64,000 nucleotides of DNA, from NCBI GenBank assembly GCA_025769875.1, contig JAGFNK010000010.1, forward strand, positions 1-64,000. The letters run 5' to 3'. Below, one piece after another: positions 43,641 to 55,149 of the stretch. The stretch is from Russula earlei. Its lineage: Eukaryota > Basidiomycota > Agaricomycetes > Russulales > Russulaceae. Below the pieces are notes generated by a model, which was given only the letters and a program-made list of their open reading frames with translations, was not told the origin of the DNA and ran no database searches. Within the stretch, counting starts at the first letter, position 1; the number at the start of each line of letters is the position of its first letter. Both the position numbers and the translations under genes were made by a program.

Positions 43641-44160
43641 GAAAGGAAGGAAATAGAAAGAAAGCAAGCAAGCAAGAAACCCTTTTACCCCCACTTCGAC
43701 CAACTCGTGCGCACGGCCGCCTCCCATCAGGAGAGGAGAGGCGAGAAAGAAAAATGGTGTCATCAGGGGAGAAGGAGAGGGGAAGGATGGGAAAGGGGAG
43801 GTGGGTTGGGGAGGAGAGGAGAGGACAATATGCAGTGTAGCATGGCCACCTTCAGTAAGGCTCGATAGTGCAATATAATTATAATAACCAATAGTCTCCA
43901 TAGAGCAATGTAATGAACAATTGTCTCCATAGTGCAATGTAATAAACTGATTGTCTCCATAGTGCAATGTAGTAAACTGATCATCTCCATAGACAACCAT
44001 AATTTCAGTCATCCTACATAGTGATATGTAGACTTGGTTTCATCTACTGTGCCTACATAAATATAGTCATAAACTACTGGAACTACATTGAGCAATATAG
44101 ACTTACTATGATGCTATAGAGCACTACATAGTATGTTGTTGTGCTATGGTGTCTATGGTG
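43641..44160. repeat. Purine-rich tract and about 32-bp tandem repeats
   Basis: 43640-43830 is GA-rich. From about 43880 to 43995 the motif CATAGTGCAATGTAATAAAC and variants, with TTGTCTC, is repeated about four times with a period near 32 bp. Then come CTACATAG-type motifs to 44160. No gene. Confidence 0.55.
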
Positions 44161-44512
44161 TCTACAGAATTAAGCGGTGTCTACGGACCAGACCAGTTTT
44201 TCCTGATGTATGGGCTAAAGAACTCCTCACCAATTATCAGGCTGGACAGTTCATCCCCCCTCTTCCCATCTTCGTCCCTCAGCTGCCTTTGGCAGACATT
44301 GCCCAGGGGTATAACACCCCTACCCCAGAACCAGTACCAGCTAGCCCTGCACTACGACTGTGCAAGGGTATTCAGAGGAGGGGATTAATGTCCTCCAGAC
44401 CATGTTGAGCATGCACCTTTGAGGAGGGGTAGGATCTGAGGTATCACCAAATCCTTCCCCCCAGAGCTCCATCTACTACCACTCCTATAGCAGCAGTGGA
44501 GAAGCATCCACT

Positions 44513-44851
44513 GTGACAGCTGAGCTCATTCCAGAACCTCAGAAACTGAACATGATAGAAGGGAGGAGGAAGAGGAACCAATGCAAGTACTGTGGTGAGG
44601 TAGGACATTTTAACAAGTACTGTCCACTGCCCCACCAGTATTGCCATGACCAGCTAGCAGCAGATGCTGCCTTGCATTGCCTGGTGCCTCCCTATCATCA
44701 CTCCTACACACCCATTAGATTGTGCCCTTTCCACCAAGGATGGGAACTGGCACACCCAAACAAGAGGAGGAAGTCTGACCAAGACAGGGAGGACACTGCT
44801 AACTCACACCTCCTGAACTACACTCCTATCTACCAGAACAATCCTTCTTAG
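44513..44851 (+). CDS. Orphan CCHC zinc-knuckle ORF fragment
   Basis: Reads NQCKYCGEVGHFNKYCPLPH (C-x2-C-x4-H-x4-C) within a Lys/Arg-rich context, different from the knuckles of elements 1-3 (CYYC...). The upstream frame (44163-44400, ELLTNYQAGQFIPPLPIF) may belong to it. It sits immediately before the ORF1 fragment of element 3. Probably the gag remnant of another retroelement; family not identified. Confidence 0.4.
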   Translation: MTAELIPEPQKLNMIEGRRKRNQCKYCGEVGHFNKYCPLPHQYCHDQLAADAALHCLVPPYHHSYTPIRLCPFHQGWELAHPNKRRKSDQDREDTANSHLLNYTPIYQNNPS

Positions 44852-45168
44852 CCCTAAACCTACCTATGTGATCAAAGAGGGAACTACTTGAATTCAAGAA
44901 CTATTGTATGCAAGCTTGGCGTTTAAGAATGACACACTTTGTAGTGTATCAACATCCCACCAGGGAGATAAACAACTTTGCTATCTCACCAGCAGAATTT
45001 GAAAGATACTTGTGGAAGACCCAAGTAGTCTTAACACAAAGTAGCATCACCAAAGAATACTCCCAAATCCACTTAATAAAACACCAAGGAAGACCTGACA
45101 CCATTTGACTGAAACTGGCTTACACCATAGCATATCTTTGGAACAATGGTCATTGGACTATAACCGTC
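44822..45168 (+). pseudogene. ORF1 C-terminal fragment of element 3
   Basis: YLPEQSFLALNLP, LLEFKNYCMQAW, IAYLWNNGHWTI match ORF1 of element 2 (YLPEQSFLALNLPTRSRREL ... YPWNNGHWTI). TGA stops at the positions of Arg, for example after LNLPM. The element is cut off at the left. Confidence 0.75.
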
Positions 45169-45178
45169 ATCGAAACTT

Positions 45179-46684
45179 ATGAGCACTAGAAGAGACATTA
45201 CTGATGACAAAGAAAATCTAATTCCACTCTTATTTGAAAACCTCAGCTATGACATCCAAGACCACTGTTACCAAGGAAAATTTGCGGGAGCATCTATTAT
45301 CAATCACAGAAATCTTCCAGAAACTTGGTTATACAAAGACGACAATGACAAAGTTACCACTGCTCAACTTAAAGCGGCAGCCCCTGGAGCAGAGAACATT
45401 CAAGAATTCAATCCCTATACCTTTACAGGCCTCTTCCTAGACAAACCAGTCAAGTGGAGTCACTCTAGAAGACATTGGGTTTACTACAACAACCAAGAAG
45501 TTGATTTTACTGCCAGAGCAACACAAGAAGTTACTACTATCCTAGGCACTGCACCAAGTGTTTGAAGTGCTACTCCAGGACCTTCCACCCAATGAAACAC
45601 TCAACAACCCACTCCTCATACAGTTAGCAATGTACCACAAACAGTCCCTCAAGCACTCACTCCCACTAGAATCCAATTACAAGGCTCAGCCCCACCCATT
45701 GTTACAACTGCAACAACCCAAAATCCCACAATGTCGAGCAATTCACACCTTGTAGGAACTGCCCCAGAACCCTTTGATGGAAAATCTGATAATGCAGAAG
45801 CCTTTTGGGCAGCCCTAGCCAATTATTATTACATCAATGGTGACTCCTTTACAGATGAAAGCAAGAAAGTCACTGCTGCACTAACCCACTTTAAAGTAGG
45901 AACACCTGCCAGAGCATGGGCTAGAGAACAGACCACTAAAGCTATGGCTCATACAGTAGCAGACTATGGATTGTGGGACAACTTCAAGAAAGCCTTTGCT
46001 GATCATTTCATCCCTGCAGAAGCAGAATTGGCCTCCACTAACACCATGCACACCTATTATCAAGGAAACTACCATTTATGAATGGTATCAGAAATGGTCA
46101 CACCACACATCACAAGCTACCACCAATGAGAAGACAAAGATGTATGCATTTAGGAAGAACATTAACCCAGCCCTATATCAAAAGATATTGGGAATCACAC
46201 CGACACCAACTACACTTGCAGCCCTTGTCAAAGCAGCAAGAGAATTTGACAACCTATTCCACCTATACAATTCCACAGCCTTTCGAGGAGGATGTTCTGT
46301 GTGTGCCTGAGGTTTAAACACTCAAGGATCAGACAACCCACTAGAAATTAACTTGTACCAAGGAGAACCTAACGAATGACCCTGGGAATCCAAAAGTGAA
46401 AGAAAACCACTCACAGATGCTGAAAAAGAATTCCGATGCAAGAACAACCTCTGCTATTACTGTGGAAAGAAAAATCATATGGCAAACCAGTGTAGAGCAA
46501 AGAAAGCAGCCCAAGGATGCCAACAACAAGGATCTTGCCCCCAAACAGTAAGGGCCACTACTATCCAAGATGAGAACATCAAACCAATGCAGGAGGAACC
46601 AGTCCCTGTTGCATCATTAACAACTTGGAGAGACACACTTGTGGACTGAATCCCTTGCCCTAGATCTGCTCCTATGGATTTTTA
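45179..46684 (+). pseudogene. gag of element 3
   Basis: ATG at 45179 (MSTRRDITDDKENLIPLLFE). TGA at about 45563 replaces Arg of element 2. The capsid domain (PEPFDGKSDNAEAFWAALAN) is near 45767. A one-base frameshift is at about 46070 (GGAAACTACC against GGGAAACTACC). The zinc knuckle CYYCGKKNHMANQC is near 46450-46500. Confidence 0.85.
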
Positions 46685-47778
46685 ATTGGACCCCCTTCCA
46701 CACCAAGAAGGGACGAGGTCCAGATCAGTACAATACAAAGAGAAATCAATTACCCCAAAGCTTTTACCAAGAATATCCACTCCGTATCCATTGCCTTGAA
46801 AGTTACCCTTGTGGGGAAGACAAGTGGCAAAGAAATTGGTGCAAGAGCCCTACTTGACAGTGGGGCCAAAGGAATGATAATCCATGAACGCTTCGCACAA
46901 AGACACCACCTGCACCTCCAAACCATGTCCAAACCCTTGCCAGCACAAAATGTGGATGGAACACAGAACACCAATGGACTAATACACTTTAGCACCATCC
47001 AAAGACTTCACATCCAAGCACACACAGGGGCTACTCATGATGAAAAGGCCAAATTCCTCATCACTAACATTGGACACCACAACATCATCCTAGGAACAGA
47101 TTGGTTACAACACCATAACCCAGATATCAATTGGGCAAATGATATAAGTGCTTACTTTTCCCAAGGAAGAAGAACCCAAGTTCACAAATATTGCTGCACT
47201 AATCTTCCCAGATACTAAAGGATTATCAAACCCATATGTGAATGAACAAATCTACAATGCTTTTAGACCAGTAACAATTAACATACAAGCAAAATCAACA
47301 ACATCTACCAAGTTAGCAATGTCTGAAACACCACAGAAGACACTAGACGAACTCATTCCCCCCCAATTCCTGAAATGGCAGAAGGTGTTTGATGAACAAG
47401 CTTCCCAATGCCTTCCTGCTCACCAGCCATGAGACCATGCAATCAATCTGAGACCAGGAGCCACCTGACACGATTGTGGCATTTATCGACTTACTCCCAA
47501 AGAAAAGAATATCTAGACGAACATTTGAAGAGAGGCACTATCTGACCATCAAAAGCAGCTATTGCCAGTCCATTCTTCTTTGTAGAAAAGAAAGGAGGAA
47601 CTCTCCAACCAGTACAAGACTACAGAGCCCTGAATACAGCAACTATCAAGGACGCATATCCACTACCACTGATCCCTGAACTAATTGACAAACTCCAAGG
47701 AGCCCAATACTTTACCAAGTTCAACATATGATGGGGATACAACAATATCCACCTAAGAGAAGGTAATGAACACCTCAC

Positions 47779-48606
47779 TGTCAAGACATGTAATGCTGGT
47801 CACTAAGGACTAAGGAGCAGGTGGGCAAGGGTCAGAACAGATGGTATGTGGCAAAGGTGGCATTGAACAGGAGGACAAGCCAAACGACTAGAAGGTACCA
47901 GATGGGGACTGGTATGTGCTGCAGGAGACAGAGACGAAGGGCAGAGGCCAGTGTGGCAAAGGGCTTTAGACAAGGCGGTTCTTGAAGAGTACCTTGAGGA
48001 AGAGGGAAGACTTTAAACTGAGTGGTTGCAGGGGAGTACCCAGGAAGATGAGAGTATCACAAATGGACAGTCTGACAACTGCCATGCTACATTGGGGCTT
48101 ATATACTGTGTACAGGGTTGATTACAAAGAGCAGGAACTATTCTAGACTCCTTGGTACCATCCAATAGGACTACAGAGGCATAAACTCACTTGTGTCAGG
48201 TTTCAAGCTTACTGAGTGTATTACTGATCATTGTGGAGCGATGACATCCTTATGATGTCACTGTGGAGCACTTAGTGAGCCAGTGAGGTCATTGTGGAGT
48301 CACTCAGTCAGCTATGATGTCATTGGAGCCTAGATGACATCATATGAGTTATGCAACAGTTTATAGGAGTTTATGCTGCTGTTTCAGGTTCTTGGTGGCT
48401 GAGTGGCCATGTGGCTGCCACACGATGATTACCTGATTAGGAAATGGGTGCCTGGTTGTGTTATAGTGCCTTTGCAATAGCAATATCTTGCACCACAGGA
48501 GGGGTAGCCCATGAAACAGAAGTGTGTTGGCAATGCAAAGTGAGAGAGGTCTCTCTTGAGTGAAATAGGACAATATATGGCCGGGATCTGGCCTTGGTTC
48601 ATAACA
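47779..48606 (-). mobile_element. Solo LTR B (minus) in RT of element 3
   Basis: 828 bp, TGTCAAGACATGTAATGC...GGTTCATAACA. The flanks are CTCAC (47774-47778) and CTTGC (48607-48611). Element 2 has CTCGC at this place, so each copy of the target duplication has lost its CpG on a different strand. Confidence 0.88.
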
Positions 48607-48822
48607 CTTGCAGCATTCAAGACACTGTTAGGACTCTTTGAACCCCTGATAATAACATTTGGCCTCTGCAATGCCCCAGCCACTTTCCAACGTTTTATGA
48701 ACACTATTCTAGTGGAATACATTGCCACTGAACAAGTGGTCATTTATCTAGATGATATATTAGTCATGGCACAAACCCTGAATGAACTAGATGATTGGAC
48801 ACATAAGGTCCTGAAGACACTC

Positions 48823-50328
48823 TGTCAAGACTCACTGTTGAACAATCCAGTTCAAGAGTGAGGGGTTAGTTCAAAGACAAGTTGATAGACGTCCAAGACG
48901 GTGTGGGCAAGTAATAGAGTCCAGAGCAGTAACAAGTACCAAAGAGGTATGGTCACTGGTAAAGTTGAGCAGGTACACAGGGAAGAAGCCAGGATGGTCG
49001 CAAGGGGACGGTCCTTAAAGGAGTATCCCAGAGATGGAGAGTGCTGTAAACAAATGGACAGTCTGAAGACTGTCCGTTACTTTATTGAGCGCTTATATAC
49101 GACAAGAGGACTGCTAAATAGGGAACAAGTCATAACCTTGTTATCAAGCACAATAGATGGATGAGTAAGAAGTCAGAATATGCTTACTGAGCATGCTCAG
49201 TCATGCTCAGTAAGCTGCTGAGTAAGAGGGCTCCAAATGATGAGTAAGAGCCTCTACTGTCCATGTGTTCACTGCTCTAGTGCTGTTAGGATTCTCATGC
49301 TTTCTCCATCTGTGACCTGTTTCGCTGATTCATCTGTGATTACTCATATGTGTGTGCTTACTGATTGCTTACTGATGGATTACTGATTGCTTACTGATTG
49401 CTTAACTGATTGCTTACCGATCTTTGCTTACTGATCCTGATCAGTAAGAGCTTACTCATTTCATGACAGATACTAGGAAAGGATGACTCACGCGTGGGTC
49501 ATTTCTAGCATTCTCGAATTGTGCTTCCTGTATTTGGATACTACTGGTTCTCAGCTATGTGCACCCCAAGTTTCGTACAAATCGGATCAGTAGTTGTTGA
49601 GATATCGTATAAATAGTCTGTAGTACCAAGAAGTTGAGCCTTACACTCGACTTACTCTTTTCGACAAAGAAACTAACATCTTGTCTACACTCTTAAACAA
49701 TCTGTTCAAGAACTCTAAGTGAAAGAGGTCCCTCTCTTCTCTTAAACATATAATCTTCCTGAGATAATATCAAAGGGATCAAAGTGTAGTGCTTGAACTA
49801 TATCAAGCAACTCTTTCACTAAGAGTCAGTATAAAGACCAGTCAGGTCTTAACAAGTGCACATGCAAAGCACCTGATTCATTTGCTGTTAGTTAATTTAG
49901 GGCCGATCATTTGGGGACTTGTAGTTTGGTTCCAGGAATAGAGTTGTCTATAAGGCCCCTTATATAGTTCTATTAAGGTCCTTAGTGTTGCTTTATAGTT
50001 CGTTCTATAGTTATTAGAGTTAGTCTAATAACACGTTGTAGGGTCTTTAGTATTGTGTTAGTGCCTTTTGTAGGGCACTTAGAGTCGTCCTAAAGGGTCC
50101 TTAGGGAGGCTATAATACTGTCTTTTATTGCTAAAAGGGTTGCCATTAAGTGGGGCTTACTGTATGTCAATTGTGCCGAGAATCGCTCACGCGACAATGC
50201 ACGCACGATATTGTGGACACCTCTACTCACCCCTTTTGTCCATGTGAACAGGTGACACCATAGGGACTGGGTTTCCTCTCATAAGGAAGGGTCCTTCAAG
50301 GGCCCTCTCTGGAGAATGGTTCATGACA
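48823..50328 (-). mobile_element. Solo LTR A (minus) in RT of element 3
   Basis: TGTCAAGACTCACTG...GGTTCATGACA, flanked by CACTC (48818-48822 and 50329-50333). It contains LTR D, and it is about 930 bp without it. RT resumes with [19 protein letters not shown]. Confidence 0.92.
49284..49854 (+). mobile_element. Solo LTR D
   Basis: 571 bp, TGTTAGGATTCTCATGC...GTCAGGTCTTAACA, flanked by AGTGC (49279-49283 and 49855-49859). TATAAAT at 49608-49614 suggests plus orientation. An imperfect tandem repeat of GATTGCTTACT lies at about 49350-49435. Its parent element is not in the window. Confidence 0.9.
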
Positions 50329-50768
50329 CACTCCAAGACCACAATTTATATTTGAAACCAGAGAAGTGTGCTTTTCAGCAAACCTCTATTAGCTACCTAG
50401 GCATCAATATCTCCCAAGGATGAATATCCATGGACTGAGACACATTAATAGGCATCACAAAATGGCCTACTCCAACCAACATTACCAAAGTACAAGCATT
50501 TCTAGGATTCTGCAACTTCTATAATTTATCCACCAATACTCACGAATGGCACAACCCTTGTTTAATTTAACCAAGAAAGAAAACCCCTTCAAATGGGAGG
50601 ATGATGAAGAACAAGCATTTAGAAAATCAATCCAGGCATTTATGACAGCCCCAGTCCTCATGTTACCTGATCATACTAAACCTTTTCGACTCATCTGCAA
50701 TGCAAGCAACTTTGTAGTCAGCTCAATTTTGGAACAGCCTGATGAATTTAACAGGTATCACCCAGTAG

Positions 50769-51258
50769 TGTCACCGACTGGGGGTGGTGTCACTGACAAA
50801 TCGTTTCATGCGTGAGATGTGCACACTGAGTTGAGCGAGACAATGAGTTCTCACGAGATTCAGGGATCTCGGTGACAACACAGCAGAGGCTAGTGTGTAC
50901 CGCAGAGAGGAAGTGCAATGGATAAGTCTTCATATTTGAAAACTTAGGGAAATGGAGAAGTTTCTGGGATGATTGCTTGAATGCCTGCAAGCCTACAGTT
51001 CTGAAGCTGAATCCAGTGATATTTCACAAGAGAACAAGCTTAGGGCTTGTTCTCTTCTACTGACAGGTCTATATAGACAGATACTACTATATCAAATAGC
51101 AGACATGAGGTAGAGACGAGGTGATTGTACTGGAACACACTGGAAGGTGATGGTACATGTGAGGCTCAGAGAGTCATAGAACATGTGAGAGATGTGAGGC
51201 TTGTCCGGGTAGGCTTATCCAGTTGCTGGTCCAGTCCGAGATACCAGTACTTGTGACA
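50769..51258 (-). mobile_element. Solo LTR E in RNase H of element 3
   Basis: 490 bp, TGTCACCGACTGGGGG...GTACTTGTGACA, flanked by AGTAG (50764-50768 and 51259-51263). A perfect 12-bp hairpin (AAGAGAACAAGC, loop TTAGG, GCTTGTTCTCTT) is at 51028-51056. On the minus strand it lies just downstream of a TATA-like CTATATAGAC, so minus orientation is likely. Confidence 0.9.
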
Positions 51259-53381
51259 AGTAGCCTATTTTTCAAAATCCTTGGACCCTGCACAATGAAA
51301 TTACATGATCTATGATAAGGAACTCCTTGCCATTGTCTCATCCCTCTGGCACTTCTGAAACTACCTTGAGGGCACCACACATCCTATTGATCTATGGATG
51401 GACCATAATAATTTGACATACTTCATGACAAAACAGAAACTCACTCAATGACAAGCCCAATGGGCACTCCTTCTCAGCAATTTTTACTTCACTATCACTC
51501 ATCACCCTGGAACTACAAACAAAGCAGACGGTCTGTCCAGGTGGCCAGACTTTAAAGAGGGGATACAAAACAAAAATGATGGAAAGGTGCTCCTGGATGA
51601 TAAATATTTTAGAATCAGAGCAGCATGCACCTCTGCTACAGAACCAATCGGTGACCAAGACCTTTGACAACAACTATGATCTGGCAAAGACTACAACCCA
51701 GAAGTATCTAACGCATTAGCAATCATGATAAAGAAGGGGCCAAGACAGTTGCTCAAAGGTTTACAGGACTGGAACCTTGAAAATGGACTAATATTATTCA
51801 AAGGAAAAGTCTACATCCCAAACAATGACACCTTATGAAAGAAATTTTTGAAACTACACCACAACTCTCTCACTGTGGGACATCCTGGCCAATGGAAAAC
51901 TTACAAACTAATTAGTTGAAACTATTGGTGGCCAGGAATGCTTACCTACATCAAAAGCTACATAGAAGGTTGTGCAATTTGCCAAAGCACAAAGAACCGC
52001 CCAAAGACAGAAACACCCCTTGTACCAATTACACCAGCTGGAGAAGTATGGAAAAGCATTACCATGGACTTCATCATGGACCTACCAATTTCACAAGGCT
52101 TTGACAGCCTCCTAGTCATGGTAGATTGATTCAGCAAAGCAATAATCATTACCCCTCGCCACAAAGCAATCACCGCAGAAGAAACAGCAACACTAATCAT
52201 GAATAATGTCTGGAGAAGAATAGGCCTTCCAGCTCAAATAATATTGGACAGAGGCCCTCAATTTACAGCAAAAATTACTCAAGAACTATGGAAGAAATTA
52301 AATGTTACAGTATCATTGAGCACTGCATACCACCCACAGACAGATGGAGAAACAGAATGAGTTAAGCAAGAACTAGAACAATACCTATGAATATTTTGCA
52401 ACCACCAAGCGGACAATTGGGCAGAACTAATTCCCTTTATGGAGTTTGCACATAATGCCAGACAACACAGTGCAACAAACAAACCCCCTTTCAAGGTCTG
52501 GTACAGCTTTAACCCAACATTTGCTCCACCCCTTGCCTTTACATCAAAGTTCCCTTCAATGCAAGAAAGACTAACAAGACTAAACCAACTCAGAGAAGAA
52601 GTAGCTGCTTCTCTGAACCGAGCAACCAAAATCATGAAGCAATCAGGACCTCAATCCTCAACCTTTTGCTTTAAAGAAGGAGATCAAGTATGGTTGGAAG
52701 CCACAAATCTATGAACCACTCACCCAAAAGCAAAACTAGCCCCTTGACACTATGGACCATTCAAGGTCATCACTGCATATCCAGTAAATGTTTGCCTCAA
52801 ATTACCAAGTTCTTGGAAGATATACCCAGTTTTTCACCATTCCCTAAGTAAACCTTACAAGGAAACCATTGCTCATGGTTCTAACTTCTCAAACCCACCA
52901 CCTATACTGATTGAAGGAGAAGAACAATACAAGGTAGAACAGATCTTAGACTCTCGACTTTCCCCAAACCGCAAAGGGATTCAATATCTAGTTAAGTGGA
53001 AAGGATACACTGCTGCAGAGAATACTTGGGAACCAGTGTCTAACCTATCAAAAGCGCAACTACTTGTCAAAGACTTTCATAGGAAATATCTGAAAGCACT
53101 TAAAACAATTCCCACCAGGGGTAACCCCTAACCAATAACTTCCACCATGACTTCCATCAACAACTATCTCCATCCTTGTTACCAAAGAACTTTTCAAAGA
53201 ACCCCTGTGATCACATGCACCCAGTCAACCACAGCTATCCCTAAAACAATCTATAGAACACAAGGGAATTCCCCACAATCAAACAGACCTTGACTCTTCA
53301 TATGCAAACTACTCCATCTTTCAAAGAAACAAGAAACCCCTAGCCATTGCAGGAGCAACAAGTCTATAAAGAGGGGATGAA

Positions 53382-54542
53382 TGTTACAAACCAAGGCCAG
53401 GTCCTGGCCATATATTATCCTATTTCACTCAAGAGAGACCTCTCTCACTTTGCATCACCAACACACTTCTGTTTTCTTGGGCTACTCCTCCTGCAGTGCA
53501 AGATATCACTATTGCAAAGGCACTATGACACAACCAGGCACTCATTTCCTAATTGTCAAGACTCACTGTTGAACTATCCAGTTCAAGAGCAAGGGGTAAG
53601 CTCGAAGACAAGTCAATAGACGTCCAAGATGGCGTGGGCAAGAAGTAGAGTCCAAAGCAGTAACAAATACCAAAGAGGTATAGTTACTGGTAGAGTCGAG
53701 CAGGTATGCAGGGAAAAGGCCAGAATGGTCACAAGGGGACGGTCCTTAAAGGAGTATCCCAGGGATAGAGAGTGCCGTAAACAAATGGACAGTCTGAGGA
53801 CTGTCCACTACTTTATTGAGCACTTATATACTACAAGAGAACTGCTAAATAGGGAACAAGTCATAACCTTGTTATCAAGCACAATAGAGTGATGAGTAAG
53901 AAGTCGGAGTGCACTTACTGAGCATGCTCAGTCATGCTCAGTAATCTGCTGAGTAAGAAGGCTTCTCTTGATGACTAAGAGCCTTTACTGTTCACGTGTC
54001 TACTGTCCTAGTACACGTGCAAAGCACCTGATTCATTTGCTGTTAGTTAGTGTAGGGCCAGTCATTTGAGGACTTGTGGTGTGCTTCAGGGAATATGGTT
54101 GCCTTTGAGGTCCTTTATATAGTTCTATTAGGGTCTTTAGAGTCAACCCTAATACTTCTATTAAGGTCCTTAGTGTTGCTGTATAGTTCGTTCTATAGTT
54201 ATTAGAGTCAACCTAATAACACATTGTAGGGTCTTTAGTATTGTGTTAGTGCCTATTATAGGGCACTTCTAGTCATCCTAAAGGGTCCTTAGGGAGGCTA
54301 TAATACTGTCCTTTATTGCTGAAAGGGTTGCTCTTAAGTGGGGCTTGCTGTATGTTGATTGTGCCAAGAATTGCTCGCGTGACAATGCACATGTGATATT
54401 GTGGACACCTCTACTCACCCCTTTTGTCCGTGTGAACAGGGTGACACCATAGAGGCTGGGTTTCTTCTCATAAGGAAGGGTCCTTCAAGGGCCCTCTCCA
54501 GAGAATGGTTCATGACACTAATCAAGTAATCATAGTGCAGTA
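53382..54542 (+). repeat. 3' LTR B of element 3, interrupted and truncated
   Basis: Starts TGTTACAAACC after the purine tract, follows LTR B for about 170 bp, is split by LTR A (53554-54517), resumes with AAGTAATCAT and loses similarity near 54542. Confidence 0.8.
53554..54517 (-). mobile_element. Solo LTR A (minus) in the 3' LTR of element 3
   Basis: 964 bp, TGTCAAGACTCACTG...GGTTCATGACA, flanked by CTAAT (53549-53553 and 54518-54522). Confidence 0.94.
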
Positions 54543-54609
54543 GTGCCCACTATGTATGTGCTGACATTCCTGTCAGTGCATGTCCTTCTGTCTTTCATCA
54601 CCTACTCCT

Positions 54610-54960
54610 CCTCTTCCGGTAGTCCTGACAGAGTAACTATGTTAAGCGAGGCAGAGGTCCTGGCCCAATGACCATCTTCTTCATTGAAGATCCATACCTG
54701 GATTGTGTGGGGAAAGGTCCATTGGAGCACTGGAGGCTAGAATCATCAATGCAACAGCCGAGTAAGCATCGGGTAATGCCTTAATCAGTATGAAGTTGAA
54801 TTGGAGATCGTATATGAGTATGTCATTGTTTAGGAGAGTGATTCTTGCATCATTTAATTGTTGCAATTGCAGGAATGCCAGATGTATGTCATCTAGGAAT
54901 GTGCCTGTGAGGGCTACAAATGAATATGAAAATGACCAAGGACATATGTGACAAATTCGT
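54610..54960 (-). pseudogene. Copia-gag-like (UBN2-type) fragment
   Basis: On the minus strand, LQLQQLNDARITLLNNDILI is followed by a stretch like LIKALPDAYSAVALMILAS. This resembles the 'LP.SY...' part of the Gag of Ty1/Copia elements common in Agaricomycetes. Short and with stops on both sides. The family is a suggestion only. Confidence 0.4.
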
Positions 54961-55149
54961 CAGGCCTATGCCCATACTTGAATTCTTCTCAGATTTTGTG
55001 CCACAAGCAAGCCAAGCATAAGAGATGAATGAAATCAGCTTCACCAAGACCTCCATCTCACAACATGAGGATCAGTTTGTCAGTCCCCACATTCAAGGGA
55101 GGATCCATGCTCACATACACAACAGATAAAGGCAATCCAACTATCCAGC

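Larger units (their letters stand above)
46685..53130 (+). pseudogene. pol of element 3: PR, RT, RNase H, IN, chromodomain
   Basis: Protease ALLDSGAKGMII near 46848 keeps the Asp-Ser-Gly triad. A deletion of about 75 bp near 47145 removes sequence present in element 2. RT runs from about 47330 and is split by LTR B and LTR A; VVIYLDDIL is near 48738. RNase H is split by LTR E; its first Asp reads CNASNFVVS (Asp to Asn). Integrase: HHNSLTVGHPGQW and CAICQSTKNR near 51860-52005, TMDFIMDLP near 52060, DRGPQF near 52250, GETE*VKQELEQ near 52345. The chromodomain ([32 protein letters not shown]) is near 52925-53045. About a dozen TGA stops. Confidence 0.88.
44822..54542 (+). mobile_element. Element 3: decayed chromovirus, 5' truncated, five LTR insertions
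   Basis: Begins inside ORF1 (YLPEQSFLALNLP), then gag, pol, purine tract (53368-53381) and a 3' LTR B starting at 53382. No 5' LTR is present. Insertions: LTR B (47779-48606), LTR A (48823-50328) containing LTR D (49284-49854), LTR E (50769-51258), and LTR A (53554-54517) in its own 3' LTR. The 3' LTR stops matching soon after 54540. Most stops are TGA at positions where element 2 has CGA. Confidence 0.9.

Noticed and set aside
43880..43995. CRISPR-like array
   Set aside because: The four or so repeats are contiguous imperfect tandem copies with no unique spacers, and this is eukaryotic DNA.
41379..44160. Helitron
   Set aside because: No CTRR end with a nearby hairpin and no 5' TC at a plausible border was seen, and no Rep/helicase sequence.
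8984..54517. ORFs in LTR A copies on the minus-LTR sense (for example 38568-38843, 48901-49164, 53629-53892)
   Set aside because: Translations of the repeated LTR itself with no element coding role.
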